37,152 nt of DNA from a virus. The DNA is taken from positions 1-37,152 of IMG/VR virus record IMGVR_UViG_3300010371_000073. The stretch is one strand, 5' to 3'. Under the pieces are notes generated by a model. The model did no database searches. It was not told the origin of the DNA and saw only the letters and a list, made by a program, of their open reading frames with translations. Positions 30,481 through 37,152 of this stretch are shown here, in pieces. The position numbers and the translations under genes were made by a program. Every line of letters starts with the position of its first letter. Position 1 is the first letter of the stretch.

Positions 30481-30510
30481 TTGATTTATAGGTTTAAAAA
30501 ATGTTAAAAT
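30481..30510 (+). promoter_or_regulatory. Sigma70-like promoter for the HNH gene
   Basis: TTGATT (30481-30486), an 18-base spacer and TAAAAT (30505-30510). It precedes a strong Shine-Dalgarno sequence (AAGGAG) and the TTG start at 30542. The rest of the 30301-30541 intergenic stretch holds the divergent uvsW promoter and hairpin; I see no gene in it. Confidence 0.55.
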
Positions 30511-30541
30511 AGACTCTGACAAAACTTGACAAGGAGATAAT

Positions 30542-31144
30542 TTGTTGGAATTTACAGAGATTTATAAAAAAGATTTGGATTTTAGATATAAAAAACCATC
30601 AAAATATGCTTTTAAATCTTTATTTGAGGTTTTTAAAATAGAAACCAAAATAGAAAATGGTTGTTATGTTTGGTATGGTGAAACTATTAATAGTGGATAT
30701 GGAAGAGTTTATATTCCAACTATAAAAAAGAGATTATTAACTCATAGAGTATCTTATGCTTTTCATAATGGTTATTGTCCAGGAGATATGTTAGTTTGCC
30801 ATAGATGTGATAATCCACCATGTATTAATCATGATCATTTATTTTTAGGTACCGTTAAAGATAATTTAGATGATTATCATCAAAAACAAAATTTAAAAAT
30901 AAAAAAAGAATTAGAAAAATTTGAATTAATTAAAAATGTGTATGGTAATGATTCTTTAATCAGTAAAGTTGTTTATGATTTTTACCATAATAAAATTACT
31001 TTAAATGAATTAGCCAAAAAATATCATACTACGGTACTTGAAATTAGTAAAATGATACGTATGGAATATAACAATATTATTTCAGATCCAAAACCTTGGA
31101 CGGTTCGTGATCTTAATAAATTATATGATAAGGTTAAAGAGTAA
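30542..31144 (+). CDS. HNH endonuclease (homing-type)
   Basis: This 200-residue protein starts at TTG with AAGGAG five bases upstream. HNH core: LTHRVSYAFHNG, then CHRCDNPPCINHDHLFLGT (residues 86-104), with likely catalytic H87, N96 and H99 and zinc-ligand cysteines. A helix-turn-helix-like segment follows (ITLNELAKKYHTTVLEISKM, about 152-171), suggesting sequence-specific binding. It is a free-standing mobile endonuclease of the type scattered through T4-like genomes, here between uvsW and the gp55 operon, with its own promoter. No intron or intein is seen in the neighbouring genes. Confidence 0.88.
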   Translation: MLEFTEIYKKDLDFRYKKPSKYAFKSLFEVFKIETKIENGCYVWYGETINSGYGRVYIPTIKKRLLTHRVSYAFHNGYCPGDMLVCHRCDNPPCINHDHLFLGTVKDNLDDYHQKQNLKIKKELEKFELIKNVYGNDSLISKVVYDFYHNKITLNELAKKYHTTVLEISKMIRMEYNNIISDPKPWTVRDLNKLYDKVKE

Positions 31145-31149
31145 AAGAT

Positions 31150-31178
31150 TTGACATTAGAAATGAAATTTAGTATACT
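31150..31178 (+). promoter_or_regulatory. Sigma70-like promoter for the 31187 gene and operon
   Basis: TTGACA (31150-31155), a 17-base spacer and TATACT (31173-31178). The ATG at 31187 is eight bases downstream, so the leader is only one or two bases. The spacer lacks the TTTACCA motif. It probably drives the whole gp55-gp47-gp46 operon. Confidence 0.7.
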
Positions 31179-31186
31179 GTATTTGT

Positions 31187-31369
31187 ATGCTTAAAATTGG
31201 TGATAAGGTTAAATTAAGAACTACCAAAGCTAGAGAAACACATGATTATAAAATGTCTACAGTAACCGAATTATATAAGGATATTCCTGGTGGGGTGAAA
31301 TTAAAAGACAAGATTGGTGGATTTTATAGTTGGAATGAAAAAGATTTACAATTGATAAAACAGGATTAA
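31187..31369 (+). CDS. Small SH3/KOW-like phage protein
   Basis: This 60-residue beta-rich protein has MLKIGDKVKLRTTKARETHD, followed by MSTVTELYKDIPGGVKLKDK and GGFYSWNEKDLQLI. The 'GdkVkLr...V..l....ggv.L...igG...W...dL' pattern is common in small phage proteins with an SH3-like barrel. It is nearly leaderless. It stands first in the gp55 operon. Function unknown. Confidence 0.65.
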   Translation: MLKIGDKVKLRTTKARETHDYKMSTVTELYKDIPGGVKLKDKIGGFYSWNEKDLQLIKQD

Positions 31370-31396
31370 AAAAACAAATTTAAGGAGAAATACAAT

Positions 31397-31423
31397 ATGA
31401 ATTATATGATCCAATATGGTTAA
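31397..31423 (+). CDS. Eight-codon leader peptide coupled to gp55
   Basis: AAGGAG at 31382-31387 precedes an ATG at 31397 that opens MNYMIQYG and stops with TAA at 31421-31423, overlapping the ATG of gene 55 (TAATG). gp55 has no Shine-Dalgarno sequence of its own, so ribosomes probably reach it by reinitiation after this leader. Inferred from sequence only. Confidence 0.5.
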   Translation: MNYMIQYG

Positions 31424-32031
31424 TGGCATCTAAAAGAAATTATATTGATAATGATAAACTGGATAAAGAATTAATTCAATATGTAAATCAATGTAATTTG
31501 GCTAAATCTCAAGGTATTGTAGCACATTCTGATAATTGGCCAAGAATTAACGATTATTTAGCAGATTCAATAAACAAATTGGTAACTCATATGAGTTACA
31601 ATGGTTCTTTCATTTCTTACACCTATAAAGAAGAAATGATTGGTAATGCCATTATCAATGTTTTAAAATATCTCCATACCTATGATTATACCAGAGTAGG
31701 AAAAGAAGGTCAACCTCGCCGCGCATTCGCGTGGCTCTCTATGATTGTTTGGAGGTCATTTTTACAAACAATCGATGAAGAAAAAACCCAAACCTATATT
31801 AAATTTAAATTGATTGATGAAGGATCCTATTTGGATGAATATTCCACACAGGATACCGATTCTGGTAATTATAATAATACCTATATTGATTTTTTGAGAG
31901 ATAATAAAACCGATATTATCTCTAATTTTGAGAAAAAGAAACGAGAAAAGAAACAAAAGGTATTAGAAGCAATTAATAAGAAAAAAGAAAAGAATATTTT
32001 GGACAATTATTTTGATGATTCGGAGAAATAA
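31423..32031 (+). CDS. 55: Late transcription sigma factor (gp55)
   Basis: This 202-residue protein matches gp55 in RNYIDNDKLDKELIQYVNQC, INDYLADSINKLVTHMSYNG, SFISYTYKEEMIGNAIINVL and RRAFAWLSMIVWRSFLQTID, followed by EEKTQTYIKFKL. gp55 is a divergent sigma70-family protein that directs host RNA polymerase to late promoters with the gp45 clamp and gp33 co-activator. This fits the (N)ATAAATA elements upstream of virion genes here. The C-terminus is Lys/Glu-rich. Translation appears coupled to an eight-codon leader, and its stop overlaps the gp47 start (TAATG). Confidence 0.85.
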   Translation: MASKRNYIDNDKLDKELIQYVNQCNLAKSQGIVAHSDNWPRINDYLADSINKLVTHMSYNGSFISYTYKEEMIGNAIINVLKYLHTYDYTRVGKEGQPRRAFAWLSMIVWRSFLQTIDEEKTQTYIKFKLIDEGSYLDEYSTQDTDSGNYNNTYIDFLRDNKTDIISNFEKKKREKKQKVLEAINKKKEKNILDNYFDDSEK

Positions 32032-33089
32032 TGTTAGTTGCTATATTAGCGGATTCACATTTTAATGTCCGAAATGGATCTATCCAATTTCAAACATATT
32101 TTGAGAAATTCATAACTAATCATATTATTCCAACTCTTGATAAAATGAATATTAAAAAGATTATTCATTTGGGAGATTTTACGGATAATAGAAAATATGT
32201 GAATACTCAAATTATGTCCAGAATTCGTGAAACATTTATTGAACCAATTGTAGCCAGAGAAATTGAAACTGATTTCATTCTTGGTAATCATGATGTATAT
32301 CTAAAAAATACCAATAAAATTAGTAGTCCAAATGAATTTTTACGAACATATCCAAAATTTCGGATTTTTGATGAAACGACTCATATAAAAATTGATAATT
32401 TGGATTGTTTATATATTCCATGGATTAATTCAGAAAACCAAGAAAAAAGTTTAAATACCATTAAAAATTCTTATGCTTCTGTTGTATTTGGACATTTAGA
32501 ATTACAATCATTTTTAATGTATCCTGGTGTTTATTGTGAACACGGTTTAGATAAGACATTATTTAAGAAATTTAAACAAGTTTGGTCAGGACATTTTCAT
32601 ACATCATCTTTTCAAGATAATATTTTTTATTGTGGTAATCTTTGGCAATTAACCTTTGCGGATATGTTTGGTGATAAAGGTTTTTATATTTTGGATACAG
32701 AAACATTGGAACGAACATTTGTTAAAAATCCCTATAAAATGTTTAATCGTATTGAATATAATGATAAGGATAGAAATTTATCCGATGTAATGCAAATGGA
32801 TTTTTCAATACTCAAAGATTCTTATGTCAAAATTGTGGTAAATTCAAAAACAAATCCTTATTATTTTGATAGATTTATTGATGCTATCCAAAAATGTGAA
32901 CCTTTTAATTATAGCGTAATTGACAATACTCAACTTGGTATTACCGAAGATGATGTGGCATTAGAAACAGAAGATACCATTACCATTTTAAATAAGTCGA
33001 TTGATAATTTGGATACTGAATTAGATAAGAATAAGTTAAAACAAATGATCCAGAGACTTTATACGGAAGCTAGTGGAATGGAGAATTAA
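32031..33089 (+). CDS. 47: Recombination endonuclease subunit (gp47, SbcD-like)
   Basis: This 352-residue protein is a Mre11/SbcD-type metallophosphoesterase. Metal-binding motifs are DSH (8-10), GDFTDN (48-53), GNHD (85-88), and later FGHLELQ and SGHFHTSS. It matches T4 gp47 (339 residues). With gp46 it resects DNA ends to make single-stranded substrates for UvsX and degrades host DNA. Its ATG overlaps the gp55 stop. Gene 46, which normally follows closely, is separated from it by a methyltransferase gene. Confidence 0.9.
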   Translation: MLVAILADSHFNVRNGSIQFQTYFEKFITNHIIPTLDKMNIKKIIHLGDFTDNRKYVNTQIMSRIRETFIEPIVAREIETDFILGNHDVYLKNTNKISSPNEFLRTYPKFRIFDETTHIKIDNLDCLYIPWINSENQEKSLNTIKNSYASVVFGHLELQSFLMYPGVYCEHGLDKTLFKKFKQVWSGHFHTSSFQDNIFYCGNLWQLTFADMFGDKGFYILDTETLERTFVKNPYKMFNRIEYNDKDRNLSDVMQMDFSILKDSYVKIVVNSKTNPYYFDRFIDAIQKCEPFNYSVIDNTQLGITEDDVALETEDTITILNKSIDNLDTELDKNKLKQMIQRLYTEASGMEN

Positions 33090-33092
33090 AAA

Positions 33093-33872
33093 TTGATACC
33101 AATTAACCAAATTTATAATATGGATTGTTTGGAAGGAATGAAACAAATTGATGATAAATCTGTGGATATGATTCTTTGTGATTTACCATATGGTGTTACT
33201 GGTATGAATTGGGATTGTCTCATACCTTTAGAAATGCTTTGGAAAAATTATAAACGTATTATTAAACCTTATTGTCCAATTATTTTAACTTCAACTCAAC
33301 CATTTACTACTATACTAATAAATTCTAATTTCAATTGGTTCAAATATAGTTGGATTTGGATTAAATCGATTCCTGGGGATTACTTAAATGCAAAAAATAA
33401 ACCAATGAGAAAACATGAAGATGTTTTATGTTTTTCTTTAGGAAATACAGCTAATGGATCAAAAAATAAAATACCATATTATCCTCAAGGAATTATTCAA
33501 ATTGATCGCAAAAGCCATACTGATACTAAATTTAGAGCATTTTTTCAACCGAGACCAAGTCATCAACAAACATTTATTCAAACACATACGAATTATCCAA
33601 CAACTATTTTAGATTTTGCAAATGATCAAGATACTTTCCATCCAACTCAAAAACCAGTTGCTCTTTTTGAATATCTAATCAGAACATATTCCAATGAAAA
33701 TGATTTAATATTGGATAATTGTATGGGCTCCGGTACCACTGCGGTAGCAGCAATCCAATCTAAACGTAATTTTATTGGTTTTGAAATGAATAAAGAATAT
33801 TATGATAAAGCGGTGGAAAGAATTGAGGTAGCAAAAGAAAAATCCAAAAATTCAGTGGAGAATTGGTTTTAA
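33093..33872 (+). CDS. DNA methyltransferase, beta class (N4/N6)
   Basis: This 259-residue protein starts at TTG (MIPINQIYNMDCLEGMKQID). Motif IV DLPY is at residues 30-33 and the SAM-binding motif I (DNCMGSGTT, about 208-216) is near the C-terminus, so the order IV...I marks a beta-class amino-methyltransferase acting on adenine N6 or cytosine N4. The DLPY form differs from DPPY but is known. There is no restriction enzyme partner nearby, so it may protect phage DNA from host restriction. It is inserted between genes 47 and 46, and its stop overlaps the gp46 ATG. Confidence 0.88.
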   Translation: MIPINQIYNMDCLEGMKQIDDKSVDMILCDLPYGVTGMNWDCLIPLEMLWKNYKRIIKPYCPIILTSTQPFTTILINSNFNWFKYSWIWIKSIPGDYLNAKNKPMRKHEDVLCFSLGNTANGSKNKIPYYPQGIIQIDRKSHTDTKFRAFFQPRPSHQQTFIQTHTNYPTTILDFANDQDTFHPTQKPVALFEYLIRTYSNENDLILDNCMGSGTTAVAAIQSKRNFIGFEMNKEYYDKAVERIEVAKEKSKNSVENWF

Positions 33873-35581
33873 TGACTATCTTTAAAAAAATTCGATATAA
33901 GAATTTTTTTTCTGTAGGTAATAATTTTATTGAAATTGATTTCCAGAGAAATCCAACCACTATTATATTTGGAAAAAATGGATCTGGGAAATCAATATTT
34001 GTAGAGGCTCTTTCATTTGTTTTGTTTGGTAAACCTTACAGAAATACAAATAAACCATCATTATTAAATTCTATTAATGATAAGGATTGTTTGGTAGAAG
34101 TTGAATTTGAAATTGGTAAAAATAAGTATTTGGTTAGACGCGGAATTAAACCAAATATTTTTGAAATTTATAAGAATAAGAAATTAGTAAATCAAGAAGC
34201 AAAAAGTAAAGATTACCAAAAATACCTAGAAGAAGATATTTTAAAATTTACTTGGAAGGTATTTCGTCAAATTATTGTACTTGGATCTGCTACATATACT
34301 CCATTCATGCAATTAACCGCTGCTGATAGGAGATTTGTAATTGAAAATCTTTTGGATATTCAGATATTTTCATCTATGAATGTTCTTTTAAAACAGCAAG
34401 TTTCGGACAATAAAGAACAGGAATTATTAGTTAATAATAAATTGATTTTAATTGAGGAAAAAATTAAATTACAACAGAAGTATTTGGATGAATTGAAAAA
34501 GGATGTTAACTTACGAATCCAAACGTTGAAAAAACAAACTAATGATACCATAGAAAAAAAGAAAAAATATATTGAAGATGTAATACAATTAAGAAATAAG
34601 ATTAACGAATTAGAAACAGGTTCTACGGATTTACCAACCAGAATCATGAAAGCCAATTCATTACTTTCTCAATTTGAGAGTAAATTGGTAAAAATGAATA
34701 GTGAAATTGATTTTTTTAAGGAAACATCTAATTGTCCAACATGTAGACAAAACATTACTGAAAACCATAAATGCCAAATGGTTGATAGTAAAAAACAAAA
34801 GATTGATGAAACTATTAAGGCAAAAGGAGAATTGGAAGAAAAACTTAGTAATCTGAATAAAGATTTGGAAGTTTATCAGAATAAACAAACAGAAGTTACC
34901 AGATTACAAAAGAATATTACCAAAATTCAATCTCAAATATTGGCTTGTGATAATTTACAAACCAATTATCAAAATGAAATTTCAACCTTAGAAAATCAAA
35001 CTGATGATACTGGAGAAAAAACCAAAGAATTAAAAGTATTTGAGAAGGACAAAAAGAAATATACTAAAGAATTAAATGAATACCAGAATAAGAAACATTA
35101 TTTTGATATTCTATCCATAATGTTAAAGGATAGTGGTATTAAAACAAATATCATCCGGCAATATTTACCAATTATTAATAAACAAATCAACAAATATTTG
35201 GCAGATATGAACTTCTTTGTGGATTTTAAACTAGACGAAAATTTCAAAGAATGTATAAAATCGCGTGGTGTGGATGAATTTACCTATGAAAGTTTTTCAG
35301 AAGGTGAAAAATTGAGAATGGATTTATCTATTTTGATGACTTGGAGAGAAATTACCAAGTTGAAAAATAGTGTAAATACCAATCTTATTGTAGCGGATGA
35401 AATATTTGAAAAAGCTTTAGACCAAGAAGGAATTGATGATTTAGTTAGAATTATGAAAAGTGTTTGGAAAAATTATAACGTATTTATTCTCAGCCCTCGG
35501 GGAGAAACAATGTTGGATAAGTTCGATGAATATATTAAATTTGAGAAAATAAATGGATTTACAAGGATGATAGATGAATAA
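33872..35581 (+). CDS. 46: Recombination endonuclease subunit (gp46, SbcC/Rad50-like)
   Basis: I choose the ATG at 33872 (TAATG overlap with the methyltransferase) over an upstream TTG; the product is 569 residues, close to T4 gp46 (560). Walker A FGKNGSGKS is at residues 33-41, a coiled coil runs from about 180 to 430 with the zinc-hook CPTC at 288-291, the ABC signature is near FSEGEKLRMDL (about 475), and Walker B NLIVADEIFE is at 504-513. The ATPase works with gp47 in end resection. Coiled-coil length is typical of phage gp46. Confidence 0.92.
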   Translation: MTIFKKIRYKNFFSVGNNFIEIDFQRNPTTIIFGKNGSGKSIFVEALSFVLFGKPYRNTNKPSLLNSINDKDCLVEVEFEIGKNKYLVRRGIKPNIFEIYKNKKLVNQEAKSKDYQKYLEEDILKFTWKVFRQIIVLGSATYTPFMQLTAADRRFVIENLLDIQIFSSMNVLLKQQVSDNKEQELLVNNKLILIEEKIKLQQKYLDELKKDVNLRIQTLKKQTNDTIEKKKKYIEDVIQLRNKINELETGSTDLPTRIMKANSLLSQFESKLVKMNSEIDFFKETSNCPTCRQNITENHKCQMVDSKKQKIDETIKAKGELEEKLSNLNKDLEVYQNKQTEVTRLQKNITKIQSQILACDNLQTNYQNEISTLENQTDDTGEKTKELKVFEKDKKKYTKELNEYQNKKHYFDILSIMLKDSGIKTNIIRQYLPIINKQINKYLADMNFFVDFKLDENFKECIKSRGVDEFTYESFSEGEKLRMDLSILMTWREITKLKNSVNTNLIVADEIFEKALDQEGIDDLVRIMKSVWKNYNVFILSPRGETMLDKFDEYIKFEKINGFTRMIDE

Positions 35582-35708
35582 TTATCAAACTACATCTTGG
35601 TATAATATTACTCATAAGGATAGAAATGGTAAATATAAAAACAAAATTATATATGGGAGATTCTTGGTATTTAATGAGTTATTTTACTATAAAAATTATA
35701 GCCGTTAA
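35574..35708 (+). CDS. Small hypothetical protein overlapping the gp46 stop
   Basis: An ATG within the last codons of gp46 (ATGAATAA overlap) opens a 44-codon frame, MNNYQTTSWYNITHKDRNGK and on to NELFYYKNYSR. It is basic and rich in Tyr and Asn. The overlap and A/T-ending codons fit the operon, but no family is recognised and it may be a chance frame. Confidence 0.4.
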   Translation: MNNYQTTSWYNITHKDRNGKYKNKIIYGRFLVFNELFYYKNYSR

Positions 35709-35764
35709 AAAAATGTATGAGTATCAAAGAAAATTTCATTTGTCTTGTATCATAGATTAAAAGT

Positions 35765-35842
35765 ATGACAACAGCTAATTACAAATTATTAAATGGTTTA
35801 ATCCATACCCAATTTGGATTTGACAAGGAGGTGAAGATTTGA
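35765..35842 (+). CDS. Possible tiny coupled ORF
   Basis: A 25-codon frame, starting MTTANYKLLNGLIHTQFG, ends with TGA one base before the ATG at 35844. It contains the strong Shine-Dalgarno sequence AAGGAGGTG of the next gene, so reading it would couple the two. There is little evidence beyond position. The 35709-35764 stretch before it holds nothing I can support. Confidence 0.25.
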   Translation: MTTANYKLLNGLIHTQFGFDKEVKI

Positions 35843-35843
35843 C

Positions 35844-36065
35844 ATGATTTCTTTGAGAGAAAAAGAACAGTTTCTTAAACGTCCATGGTGTCAAAATTGC
35901 GGTGCATATTTAATGGATGTTACTTTAGATATTTTATATCTAAATGTGGTAGGTATACATCCAAATAAGGGAAATATTTCTAATGGTTTTCCTTGTGCTT
36001 ATCGAAATAAACATTTAATTTTTAATTATTATAATTTAGAACAAAAAGAATTTAAAAATGGCTAG
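35844..36065 (+). CDS. Small hypothetical protein with CxxC site
   Basis: This 73-residue protein starts MISLREKEQFLKRPWCQNCG. The WCQNCGAYLMD motif near residues 15-25 may bind zinc with C51 or a histidine. The AAGGAGGTGAAGATTTGAC upstream is a strong ribosome binding site. It overlaps the metallophosphoesterase gene by eight bases, suggesting coupling. No family is recognised. Confidence 0.6.
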   Translation: MISLREKEQFLKRPWCQNCGAYLMDVTLDILYLNVVGIHPNKGNISNGFPCAYRNKHLIFNYYNLEQKEFKNG

Positions 36066-36594
36066 ATGGTGGACATCCGATACTCATTTTGGACATTCTA
36101 GGATTATTCAATATTGTAATCGTCCATTTGCAAATCATGAAGAAATGGATGAGGAGATTTTAAAACGATTTAATGAGGTAATTAAACCTGGGGATGAATT
36201 ATATCATCTTGGTGATTTATCTTGGTCATCCTATGATCTAAATAAATTTTTCTCAAGATTAAACACTAAACAAGTCCATTTGATTTATGGTAATCATGAT
36301 ACAAAGAAAACAAAACATCCAAATATTGTCAGTTATTCTGATATCAAATCAGTAACAATAGATGGACAAACAATGATTCTTTGTCATTATCCAATGCGGA
36401 GTTGGAAAAACCAATCTCATGGATCTTTTCAATTATATGGTCATTGCCATGGTACATTATCAGGTATTGGTAGACAAATGGATATCGGAGTAGATACAAA
36501 TAATTTTTATCCCTATTCATTTGAACAAATAAGAGATACTTTAAAAGAAAAACCAATTTATATTAAGGAGAAAGAAAAGATTGCATTGGAATAG
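36058..36594 (+). CDS. Calcineurin-like metallophosphoesterase
   Basis: This 178-residue protein starts MARWWTSDTHFGHSRIIQYC. Metal-binding motifs are DTHFGH (8-13), GDLSW (52-56), GNHD (78-81) and GHCHG (about 129). This is the small phage/bacterial phosphoesterase type ('sDtHFgH..ii.ycnRPf'). It may hydrolyse a nucleotide or RNA phosphoester; the substrate cannot be inferred. It overlaps the dCMP deaminase gene by 14 bases in the nucleotide operon, hinting at a role in nucleotide turnover. Confidence 0.85.
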   Translation: MARWWTSDTHFGHSRIIQYCNRPFANHEEMDEEILKRFNEVIKPGDELYHLGDLSWSSYDLNKFFSRLNTKQVHLIYGNHDTKKTKHPNIVSYSDIKSVTIDGQTMILCHYPMRSWKNQSHGSFQLYGHCHGTLSGIGRQMDIGVDTNNFYPYSFEQIRDTLKEKPIYIKEKEKIALE

Positions 36595-37060
36595 TTATTT
36601 TTTAAATATGTTGGATCAAATTGCTTCCAAAAGTAAGGATCCAAATACTAAGGTTGGTTGTATTATTGTAGACCAAGATCATATTATCCAATCTACTGGT
36701 TATAATTCCTTTCCACGTGGTTTAAAGGATAATGTTCCCGAACGTTTAATAAGACCAGAAAAGTATAGTTGGATTGAACATGCAGAAAGAAATGCAATTT
36801 ATCAAGCAGCAAGAAATGGTAAATCATTGCGTAATTGTAGAATTTATTTGCCATTCTTTCCATGTTTAGATTGTGCTAGAGGTATTATCCAATCTGGTAT
36901 TAAAGAGATTATTTTAAATGAAAAAACTTATGTAGAACGATTGAAAAATACAGATACTATCTATAATACCGAAATTGGAAAAGTTGCTATCATGTTGGAT
37001 GAATGTGATGTAGCAATTTCCACTTGGGATTTAAAAACAGAAAAATTGGAGTGGTTATAG
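36581..37060 (+). CDS. cd: dCMP deaminase
   Basis: This 159-residue protein starts at TTG, with AAGGAG ten bases upstream. Zinc and catalytic site: HAERNA (67-72) and PCLDC (94-98); the early SKDPNTKVGCIIVD region is typical of deoxycytidylate deaminases. It converts dCMP to dUMP, feeding thymidylate synthesis. Some T4-like enzymes are larger (T4 Cd is 193 residues). The next gene is thymidylate kinase, so the two lie in one thymidine-nucleotide pathway. Confidence 0.88.
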   Translation: MHWNSYFLNMLDQIASKSKDPNTKVGCIIVDQDHIIQSTGYNSFPRGLKDNVPERLIRPEKYSWIEHAERNAIYQAARNGKSLRNCRIYLPFFPCLDCARGIIQSGIKEIILNEKTYVERLKNTDTIYNTEIGKVAIMLDECDVAISTWDLKTEKLEWL

Positions 37061-37152
37061 ATGGAACGTTTAGGAAAATTGATTGTATTTGAAGGTATTG
37101 ATGGAACTGGTAAAGGTAGTCTAATACAACGTTTAGCGATTGAATTAGTAAA
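37061..37152 (+). CDS. tmk: Thymidylate kinase, N-terminal part (cut by window edge)
   Basis: This gene begins directly after the dCMP deaminase stop. The visible 30 residues, MERLGKLIVFEGIDGTGKGS and LIQRLAIELV, have the P-loop typical of thymidylate kinase (FEGIDGTGKGS). The usual lysine and serine/threonine of the P-loop are present. The enzyme phosphorylates dTMP to dTDP. The rest lies beyond the window. Confidence 0.85.
   Translation, partial: MERLGKLIVFEGIDGTGKGSLIQRLAIELV

Noticed and set aside
35713-35760. A 15-codon frame (MYEYQRKFHLSCIID)
   Set aside because: Too short, with no ribosome binding site or overlap that would support it.

Overview
The window is part of the genome of an AT-rich, T4-like contractile-tailed phage (myovirus). 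The evidence is a set of recognisable T4-type proteins: small terminase gp16, neck proteins gp13 and gp14, tail sheath terminator gp15, baseplate wedge proteins gp6, gp8 and gp25, late sigma factor gp55, recombination proteins UvsY and UvsW, and the gp46/gp47 nuclease. The DUF4815 giant structural protein and the order 25-6-(7-like)-8 recall T4-like phages of marine cyanobacteria and SAR11 bacteria, but the host cannot be read from this sequence. No integrase, CRISPR array or insertion sequence was seen.

Layout. (1) Bases 1-1880, + strand: a small-gene accessory region with a NADAR-domain protein, gene remnants, one GC-rich foreign-looking gene and a 20-bp perfect hairpin. (2) Bases 1828-24744, - strand: one long virion block. 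Read in transcription order it runs gp25, gp6, gp7-like with a LamG-like end, gp8, a 2049-residue DUF4815 protein, four small structural genes, gp13, two zinc-ribbon genes, gp14, a small gene, gp15, several fibre genes, a group of small membrane or zinc genes, gp16 and two small genes. (3) Bases 24769-28248, + strand: a tail-tube-like protein, tRNA-Asn(GTT), uvsY and five or six small accessory genes. (4) Bases 28254-30300, - strand: an LSm-like protein and the UvsW helicase. (5) Bases 30542-37152, + strand: an HNH endonuclease and a tightly packed replication/nucleotide operon: gp55, gp47, DNA methyltransferase, gp46, small genes, a metallophosphoesterase, dCMP deaminase and the start of thymidylate kinase, cut by the window edge.

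How it fits together. The + strand genes are the early/middle functions (recombination, nucleotide supply, modification, late sigma factor). Several have sigma70-like promoters, all with 17-bp spacers. Four of these share an extra TTTACCA motif just after the -35 box and sit exactly 6 bases upstream of an ATG, so their mRNAs should be leaderless. The - strand virion block shows (N)ATAAATA motifs just upstream of some genes, as expected for gp55-dependent late promoters. UvsY, UvsW and gp46/47 form the usual T4 recombination-dependent replication set.

The most unusual features are the leaderless promoter family with its shared motif, a chimeric gene at 26406-26723 made of a duplicated promoter and 45-bp coding piece fused to GC-rich DNA carrying a 14-bp inverted repeat, long perfect inverted repeats inside structural genes, an 8-codon leader peptide coupled to gp55, and a methyltransferase inserted between genes 47 and 46.
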